A model generated the notes under the pieces. It saw only the letters and a list, made by a program, of their open reading frames with translations. It ran no database searches and was not told the DNA's origin. From Podochytrium sp. JEL0797 (Eukaryota; Chytridiomycota; Chytridiomycetes; Chytridiales; Chytriomycetaceae): a stretch of DNA of 49,326 nt. The stretch is from NCBI GenBank assembly GCA_027596195.1, contig JADGJG010000078.1, forward strand, positions 1-49,326, given 5' to 3'. Position 1 is the stretch's first letter. Every line of letters starts with the position of its first letter. Of the stretch, positions 43,041 through 49,326 are shown piece after piece. Position numbers and translations under genes: made by a program.

Positions 43041-43118
43041 TCATTCATTTTGGAAAATGTCTCCGCAACACGCAGGTTTCATTTGATGCAGCGCGTTGGC
43101 AACGTCACCCGCACGATT
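43031..43118 (+). repeat. Dispersed inverted repeat, copy 1
   Basis: GCAACACGCAGGTTTCATTT, GATGCAGCGCGTTGG and ACGTCACCCGCA correspond to the reverse complement of 46826-46920. Flanking CCTTCATTC is shared too. Confidence 0.75.
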
Positions 43119-43787
43119 TTGGGCACCGAATTGATCCATGCATTTTGTTTTTGGAAGTGGGTTGTGGGGAGTCACCGTCGGGGCGGGAGTTGAGTTTTGA
43201 GGAATCGCATACGGTTTCGAATGTCGAGTCTCTGCGTTTGTTCCGAGAGATGGTAGTTTGTGGCTTTTACGAGGAGTTTCTTTTGGAGTGCAAAGGGGAT
43301 TAGGGGTAGGAGGAGAGTGTTTTTGCTCGCGATCATGTTTTCGCGCTTGATTTTCATCAAGGAGTTGGTGAATGGAGTGTTTGGGGTGCTTATTCTGATG
43401 TGCTTGATGACTCTCTGCAGAGGTGGCGAGTTGCTCGCGGTCATGACCAACGGCCTCGACTGACAATCCGTTTAACTGTTTCCCCTTTTCACTCGTCAAC
43501 CCCTTGATGCGGTAAGTCTTTCCACGCATTGCATCCAAGAGGTGGTTGTAAATCCGCTTCTTGTCATCCTTCATGTTGAGCGTTTGAAGGAAAACACATT
43601 CCTTAGAAGCGGAAAAATGAGCTGTAAGAAGCATTTGCAATAGACATGCAGTGATGAGCTTTTCAAAGTATTCGGAGAACGTTCCTCGCGCGAGTGAGGC
43701 TGTGATCGTATCAATACTTTGAGCAACGCGTTTTTCGTTGTTTGAAGCAATTGATTTTCGAAACTGAATAACCCAAGCGCATAAAGC
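43041..43787 (-). CDS. Uncharacterised protein, C-terminal part
   Basis: Open frame of about 248 codons entered from an unresolved upstream exon: GTCTAG followed by GCT at 43787 looks like an acceptor. The translation starts ALCAWVIQFRKSIASNNEKR, continues ITASLARGTFSEYFEKLI and MKDDKKRIYNHLLDA, then TYRIKGLTSEKGKQLNGLSV, a KGL-x-LNG motif seen in small SH3-like/MYND-associated modules. A Lys/His/Pro-rich tail follows, ending CCGDIFQNE. No family was assigned. The 3' end overlaps the dispersed repeat 43031-43118, so the last codons may be repeat-derived. Confidence 0.4.
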   Translation of the reverse strand, partial: ALCAWVIQFRKSIASNNEKRVAQSIDTITASLARGTFSEYFEKLITACLLQMLLTAHFSASKECVFLQTLNMKDDKKRIYNHLLDAMRGKTYRIKGLTSEKGKQLNGLSVEAVGHDREQLATSAESHQAHQNKHPKHSIHQLLDENQARKHDREQKHSPPTPNPLCTPKETPRKSHKLPSLGTNAETRHSKPYAIPQNSTPAPTVTPHNPLPKTKCMDQFGAQNRAGDVANALHQMKPACCGDIFQNE

Positions 43788-43966
43788 CTAGACCAGCATG
43801 AAAGCACGATCGAACCGTTAAATGTTAAAGGACTGAGGATGAACTGTGCCAATTGCAGCTAAAATGGGTTAAAATTAAGGGGAGGAAAAAAGAAAAGAGT
43901 CGCACCAAATTTATTCTCCACTTCCGCAACGAAATTGTTCAACAAAAAAACTAAACATCGCTCCAT

Positions 43967-46496
43967 TTATTGTTCTGCCAAAAAAAATAGTCAGCACACT
44001 TGAAATCCAAAACAAAAAAAAACTCACCAATCAAACTAATCAACTCCTTCACAAACTTTGCAATCTCATAACTCGAACTCGCAATCCGCTGCTTCAACGC
44101 CTTACTGCTCGGACTCGCCACAAGCGCGTTGCCCAGTTCTCCAATCTTGCTGTTGGCGTCTTTCAAGTCCAGCAGGATTTCGGTGCCGCGGCTGCGGACT
44201 CCTGCGGCGGACGGTTTCGACATTGTGGCCGCGGAGACTTGGCAGATGGAGGAGACAATGTTGATGATTTGGGTTACGGTGGATGTGAATTCGGGGCCAA
44301 AGGTTTGGCTTTGGCGCATGAGGCCGAGGAGGGATTGGATCGCCTGGACGATTTGGTCCGTCTGCTTCTCCAAGTAATCCTGAATGAGGAAAAATCAAGG
44401 TGTCAGATTCGATCACCAACCCGCCCGGTCTCCCCCCGCTCCACAAAAATCATTACCTTGAGTTGATCGATTTCATACCCCACAACATTCGTCGGAACAC
44501 CATCAAGCCCAAGCGCCTCCTTCAACACCTTCACCAACTCCCCAACCACCGCCGTCAACCCATCCACAGCCCCTTCCAACACCCCAGGCGCAACGCTCCC
44601 GTAATTTGTCGCATGCGACTTGGCAGCCGCCATGAGTTCCGTCAAACTCTGACTCAAATTGTTTTTCGTGGCTTCGAGAGCGTCGCGCGAGTCTTGGTTC
44701 AGGTTGTTGTTGTTTTCGTAGAGTTCGGCGTCTTCCGTAATGTTTTTGCAGGCGATGACGATGGATTTCATGGCGACGAGGACGGAGGTGGGGGTTTTGG
44801 AGCGGGAGGCGACGAGGAGGTTGTCGACTCCGTCGTAGTAGGCTTGGAGACGCATTTTGTCGAGGACGGCGGATTCGCGGGGGGCGGTGTTGATTCCGGC
44901 GTTCTAGTTTCGGGGGGCGTGGCGGTGAGACACAAAAAGGGGGGAAATGGAAAAAAGGAGGGAAGAGGTGATACCTTCATGCTTATCTGAGCTTGCAAGT
45001 CTTCATTCTTTTGCGTCAGAGTCTTGATCTCTTCCAACAGGTTGGTCGCTTCAGTTCTAATGTCGCTCGCGATTTGTTGCTGGTTGCTGTAATCATCCTG
45101 GAGAGCTTCATGCTTGTTTTGGAGTTTGCTGTGCTCTTCTTTGAGCTTGTTGTGTTCGATTTCGAGGTCTTGCAGTTTCTGGAGGGGAGGGGGGCGGAAG
45201 TGAGGGGGAGAAACGAAGAAATCGACAAGGTGGATATTTACCGCGCTTTGCTCGGAAATGAGGAGGTCAAAGGACGCTTGCTGCTCTTCTTTGGCAGTCT
45301 AAAAAAACGATTGTGAGTGCGAGACAAAAAAATACAGTCAACAAAACAAAACAAAAATACTGCAAAAATACGCACTCTCTGATCTTTTTCCATCTTCACA
45401 ATGCGGACTTGAAGCGCCTCGATTCTGTTCTCGTATTCGCTGCGGAGGCGTTCGACAGTTTCCTAGATTTCATAAGAATGAGTTTGAGTGGAACCAGGAT
45501 ATCACACCGCGTCTTCCGGCTGTTCGAGTTGCCGCTTCCATCCACTCATTCATTTCTCCGTAGATTCCATATTTATGGGACATATCCGACGAGCCTGTGG
45601 CACGCTCACGAAACAGGATGATGATCGATCACCATTCGACGAAACGAGAAGACACGTGGTCTTATTTGAATGCGATCGACGGCTCGCGAGAGCGTACAGA
45701 ACCATCCCCACTGAATGCACCTCATCTCGCACAGACCACTAGTAGCGCCAGCAAGCAACGCATCACGAAACATACCGGCGAAATGCCCTCGGATCCTCTC
45801 ATCATGGCATCCACGGCCACAGCCACCTCCCCGTCCCCCACCGCACTGCTTCCCTTCCTGCTGTTCCCAGAACCCGAGATACTGGCGGCACTCACGCCCA
45901 GATATTGCTGGGCGGCGGCGGGGAACCTGCGTTCGAGGTCCCAGAAAATATCTGTTGCGAGTTCCTTGAATTTGGAGGAGGCGAGAGTGGCCAGCTTCTG
46001 GCGGGCTTGGTTTCGCTTGGGGAGGTATTGGTCGCTGAGGGCGAGGAACGGGACTGTTTTTGAAACAGGGGGAGATGGTGTTAAATTGGGTTCCAGCAAG
46101 TGGGAGGAGGGAGGCGGGCATTCGCAGGGGTTTCATTCGCACGGGTGGCCCATGTTTCTCTCGTTGTTTCCGCCGTTGAAAGTGGCCTGGTTGCGAGACA
46201 CTGCGGGACTGTTTGATAGAACAACCCACAGATCACCCCCTAGTGCACTGCACTCCCCCTAGAGAACTCTCTTAATACTAGTTACCATCCTTCTGGTCCA
46301 AGTTGCGTCGCTTGATCTCATCGGTGACATCGGTCGAAAGATCGAGGAACTGGGCCTTGCTCAGACGCATCATCTTGTCCTTGGCATTCTGCCTCGACGA
46401 GGCAATGGCCGCCTGGTTCAGGTTCTGCTGGAGCGTGGCCGGCGTGAACCCGAGGAACGCCGCGAGCGTCTCGAACTGTTGCGCCGAGGGGTCCAT
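43967..46496 (-). CDS. SPA2: Spa2-type polarity scaffold with two GIT/SHD repeats
   Basis: Exons 46496-46286, 46053-45776, 45462-45376, 45298-45242, 45178-44975, 44903-44457, 44379-44028 and 43974-43967; about 547 aa. Two Spa2-homology (GIT) repeats sit at the N terminus: DKMMRLSKAQFLDLSTDV (about 39-64) and ARQKLATLASSKFKELATDI (about 86-115). A long coiled coil follows (ETVERLRSEYENRIEALQ to QKNEDLQAQISMK), then a helical C-terminal domain with SSKALKQRIASSSYEIAKFV. Animal GIT proteins share the repeats but have an ArfGAP finger and ankyrins, absent here, so the fungal polarisome scaffold Spa2 is the better match. The last coding exon is only 8 nt (two bases, CAA, TAA). The intron between exons 2 and 3 is long (313 nt) and could hide another exon. 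Confidence 0.82.
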
Positions 46497-46825
46497 TTGC
46501 GAAGAGAAATTTTCGAACACGAATTCTGTTTGGGATCACAAGTGGAGAACGCGTTGGGCAAGAGAATTATTGGAGAATTATCTACCCGTGACGTATCGGA
46601 TTCGAATGGAAAGGGGGTAGGCGAGGGAAGTTGTGGGGAGTGAGAGCATGGAGGGCAAGGGCGAAAAGAATCAAAAAGAATTCAATCATACAAAAAGGTA
46701 CTGTAAATGAATACACAACTGCGATTAAATTTGGACTTCTTTTTGCGATTTATAAAAATTCAACAGCCCGCGATTCCCTGGTGATTCCCCGCAACCCACT
46801 TCCATCGCCAAAACAAATAAAAAGC

Positions 46826-46920
46826 ATCAACTCATGCGGGTGAAGTCGCCAACGCGATGCATCAAATGAAGCCTGCGTGTTGCGGCGGCGGGATGGAATG
46901 AAGGGCTCTGTGGGGACCGG
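46826..46920 (-). repeat. Dispersed inverted repeat, copy 2
   Basis: Reverse complement of 43031-43118 with about 80% identity by eye. In translation both copies can read ATRR-x-HLM-x-RVG-x-x-TR (plus strand at copy 1, minus strand at copy 2). Confidence 0.75.
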
Positions 46921-47204
46921 GAAAGACTGCCAAATCTTTCCCCGTTACTGCACGATAAAAAGAAAGAAAATTTTGGATACGCCCACCGAATTTTGCTCCA
47001 ATATGAATCGCTTGTTCTTGGCATTGCCGAAAAACGAATGAAGAGACATGGACGAACAGAAAATGAAATTCGATGTTACGCTGGTCGGTGGCCGCGGGTC
47101 ACCGAGGCTCCACGGGGCTTATCTCCAACAAAACTCAAGGTTCCACTGCATCTGTCTTCCTTCGCTGCCATGGCGCAACCCCCGGGGGTAAGACACATCA
47201 GTAG

Positions 47205-47965
47205 TCCGGTGTGGGAGAGACACACAATTGCCCAAATACGCACACAAGCCCACACAACCGATTTGATTTTTCAGCAAGACACGTGACAAATGGGTGACTA
47301 CTTTTTACGCAGCCAACAAACAGTTAAAAATGGGAAAGTCACAGTCATGGTGGTCAAAGCCGAATGCTTTCCTTCCCATTCTCGTCGCTATAATAGATGG
47401 TATCACTTGATGTATTTTAAATTGAACAAAAAAAGCGGAGGAGAATTAACGGGAGACGCGTTTGGATGGGGGGTGATTTGGGGTGGACGAGGGTTTTATG
47501 GTTTCGTTGTGGGGTGATGAGAGAACAACGCGAAACCCAAGTGCGTGCCGCGTGCAGCAGGGATGAGAATCAACCTGGGAGTCTACTTTGTCTCAGTTTT
47601 TGAGAGGGGTGGGGACAATCCCATCGAATCTGGTCGAATATGAATCGCTTGCACTTTACTTAATAGGGAAAAAAAAGAATATTGTAATTCCGGAGTGAGA
47701 GAGACACGCAATGCGCACAGATCTGGACTTGCCCAAAAACGCACACAAGCCCAAAAAATTCTCGGCAAGACACGGCAAGACACTGATGCGCTGCTCCTAT
47801 CAAATTGGTTAAAACCGGGAACTCCAACCCCGACTGGAGGGAAAAGAAGATGAAATTCGATTTTAGCAATTCCAGTGTGGGAGAGACACGCAATGCGCAA
47901 GGGATCTTGGGGGCGCGCACAAGCCCAAGAAAGACACACAAGACACATGGCAAGCAATTTTTTTT
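47205..47965. repeat. Three imperfect direct repeats
   Basis: The core GGGAGAGACAC, then CGCACACAAGCCCA, occurs at about 47213, 47693 and 47877, with GAAATTCGAT upstream of two of them and AAGACAC after two of them. Spacing is unequal (about 480 and 184 bp), so this is not a simple tandem array. Confidence 0.7.
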
Positions 47966-48032
47966 TAATCTCGCACACGTTTCAAAAAAGGGCTCAAAAC
48001 CCACGCCTCCCCATCCTTTTCGCCACACCACC

Positions 48033-49326
48033 ATGCTTTTCGCTCCAATTCTCGTCGCTGTGGCTTTCGCCACTCGTGCATCTGCTGTTGGAGAGACGTA
48101 TTGCCCACAGGCTCAATTCCCGTGTAATATCTTGAGTGATCCGATCGTCCACACATTCCAATCTACTCTTTCGGAAATCCATACTCCAGGTTTGTTGCGT
48201 TGTCTTCATCGCCGACTCGATTGGACGAAGTTCTGACTTCCCTGACTTTTAGGATGGATGTATGCACTGAAGGCTGAGGAAATGCAGGTCATGATCAAAG
48301 TGTCTGGAAGCTTCATGCCCAGTGGCGACCCTGTCCTCATTGTCACCGAACTGACGTACACTTGCGGTAGTCCTGGCAACGCGCACTATGACCAAAAGTC
48401 GTTTACCATTGACTCGATCAATCAGTTGGGTCAACAGGAGTTAACGTGTTTGGTTGGTGATTGCGCTACTGCTTCGGGATGGGGATGCCACTTGGTTGTC
48501 GAACCAGGCTTGGACCCCGTTCCAAACGTGTCGATTCAACAACTGGACTATACCGCGTTCAAGGCAAGTGTGGGGAGCCCAGCTCGGTCCAGAATCTTTC
48601 CTATATTTACTTTATTGCGAAACAGGCAAGCGGAGGAGTTTGTTACGACGAGGATGCCGAGTGCCCCAACGGGTCCAACACTCCGGTCACGACTGTCTCG
48701 TCGGTTTCTTCGAGCTCGTCCACGGCATCCTCCACGGCATCCACCACGGCTTCCTCTTCAAGCGCGTCGTCGACCTCTTCCGCGTCATCCGTTTCATCTG
48801 CAAGCTCTTCAAGCGCGTCGTCTGCGTCATCCGCATCATCTGCGTCGTCTATGTCTTCCACAAGCTCTTCAAGCGCGTCGTCGACCTCTACCGCGTCATC
48901 CGTGTCATCTGCTTCATCCGCAAGCTCTTCGAGTGCGTCGTCGGCCTCTACCGCTTCAAGCGCGTCTTCCACGTCCTCCGCGTCATCAGCAAGCTCTACG
49001 AGCGCGTCTTCGGCTTCTTCCGCGTCTTCGGCGAGCTCATCAAGCTCGTCTTCGGTCTCTACCGCGTCATCCGTGTCATCTGCTTCATCCGCAAGCTCTT
49101 CGAGTGCGTCGTCGGCCTCTACCGCTTCAAGCGCGTCTTCCACGTCCTCCGCGTCATCAGCAAGCTCTACGAGCGCATCGTCGGCTTCTTCCGCGTCTTC
49201 GGCGAGCTCATCAAGCTCGTCTTCGGTCTCTACCGCGTCATCCGTGTCATCTGCTTCATCCGCAAGCTCTTCGAGTGCGTCGTCGGCCTCTACCGCTTCA
49301 AGCGCGTCTTCCACGTCCTCCGCGTC
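48033..49326 (+). CDS. Mucin-like vWD-mini-module protein, truncated at window edge
   Basis: Exons 48033-48189, 48253-48564 and from 48626 past the end. Signal peptide MLFAPILVAVAFATRASA, then one mini-module (YCPQAQFPCNILSDPIVHTF ... GWMYALKAEEMQVMIKV ... TYTCG ... CHLVVEPGLDPVPNVSI ... ASGGVCYDEDAECP). The sequence then becomes almost pure Ser/Ala/Thr with a 171-bp tandem repeat and stays open to the edge. The second intron starts AAG|GCAAGT and ends ACAG, a GC-AG intron; no GT donor keeps the GGVCY frame. The module is the same type as in the two minus-strand genes at 23.5-36.3 kb, but this gene has the opposite orientation. A GPI signal cannot be checked here. Confidence 0.8.
48880..49326. 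repeat. 171-bp (57-aa) tandem repeat
   Basis: CTACCGCGTCATCCGTGTCA recurs at about 48888, 49059 and 49230, period 171 bp, with nearly identical sequence between the second and third units. It encodes Ser-Ala-Ser/Thr runs and continues past the window end. The opposite strand is also open (Glu/Asp/Ala-rich) only because of codon composition. Confidence 0.9.

Larger units (their letters stand above)
46497..48032. other. Repeat-containing spacer upstream of the third mucin-like gene
   Basis: About 1.5 kb without a supported gene. It contains the second copy of the dispersed inverted repeat (46826-46920) and three related direct repeats (47205-47260, 47690-47790, 47870-47965). A 75-codon frame at 47290-47517 (plus) has no recognisable features. 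Confidence 0.55.

Noticed and set aside
48643..49314. Minus-strand Glu/Asp/Ala-rich frame of 223 codons
   Set aside because: Antisense shadow of the Ser/Ala repeat; the plus strand continues a spliced gene with signal peptide and module.

Overview
This window looks like nuclear DNA of an early-diverging, probably zoosporic (chytrid-like) fungus. Genes are packed tightly on both strands and split by short introns (mostly 50-110 nt) with GT..AG or occasional GC..AG ends. The gene set mixes fungal markers (a Spa2-type polarity scaffold) with genes that yeasts and moulds mostly lack but flagellated or early-branching lineages keep: a kinesin-13, an MST/Hippo kinase with a SARAH tail, and an MGRN1-type RING ligase. 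Taxonomy is inferred from gene content only. Exon coordinates were worked out by hand from reading-frame continuity, splice consensus and remembered family consensus; every multi-exon model given keeps frame throughout.

Layout. (1) 0.28-5.67 kb, minus: three tandem paralogous type I membrane proteins with a Cys-containing ectodomain, one transmembrane helix and a cytoplasmic tail that carries both a SILK and an RVxF-type protein phosphatase 1 (PP1) docking motif. (2) 5.9-7.6 kb, plus: MGRN1-like RING E3. (3) 7.6-10 kb: gene-poor, with a decayed direct duplication around two small related reading frames. (4) 10-12.9 kb, plus: a coiled-coil protein of unknown function and a mitochondrial carrier with a pair of EF-hands fused to its C terminus. 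(5) 12.97-14.99 kb, minus: Hippo-type kinase including a 4-nt microexon. (6) 15.4-17.2 kb, plus: an ER thioredoxin domain fused to an MPDU1-type PQ-loop protein. (7) 17.3-22.2 kb, minus: PFS2/WDR33 polyadenylation factor and kinesin-13. (8) 22.4-23.2 kb, plus: NAA50/NAA60-like acetyltransferase. (9) 23.5-36.3 kb, minus: two large secreted, GPI-anchored, mucin-like proteins built from repeated von Willebrand D-like mini-modules separated by Ser/Thr/Ala-rich stalks; a third relative runs off the right edge (48.0 kb onward, plus). (10) 36.6-37.3 kb, minus: TMEM223-like protein. (11) 37.6-38.4 kb: minisatellite and a broken copy of part of the mucin gene. (12) 38.4-42.6 kb, minus: PEX1. (13) 43.0-43.8 kb: uncharacterised ORF. 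(14) 43.97-46.5 kb, minus: Spa2/GIT-repeat scaffold. (15) 46.5-48.0 kb: repeat-rich spacer.

No operon logic applies; neighbouring genes are mostly unrelated housekeeping genes, several sharing short divergent or convergent spacers. The two clusters of surface proteins (PP1-docking membrane proteins; mucin-like vWD-module proteins) are lineage-specific expansions and the least described content. Two new-looking fusions (thioredoxin-MPDU1 and carrier-EF-hand) and the SILK/RVxF membrane-protein cluster are the strongest candidates for undescribed biology. No tRNA, rRNA, CRISPR array or intact transposon was recognised.
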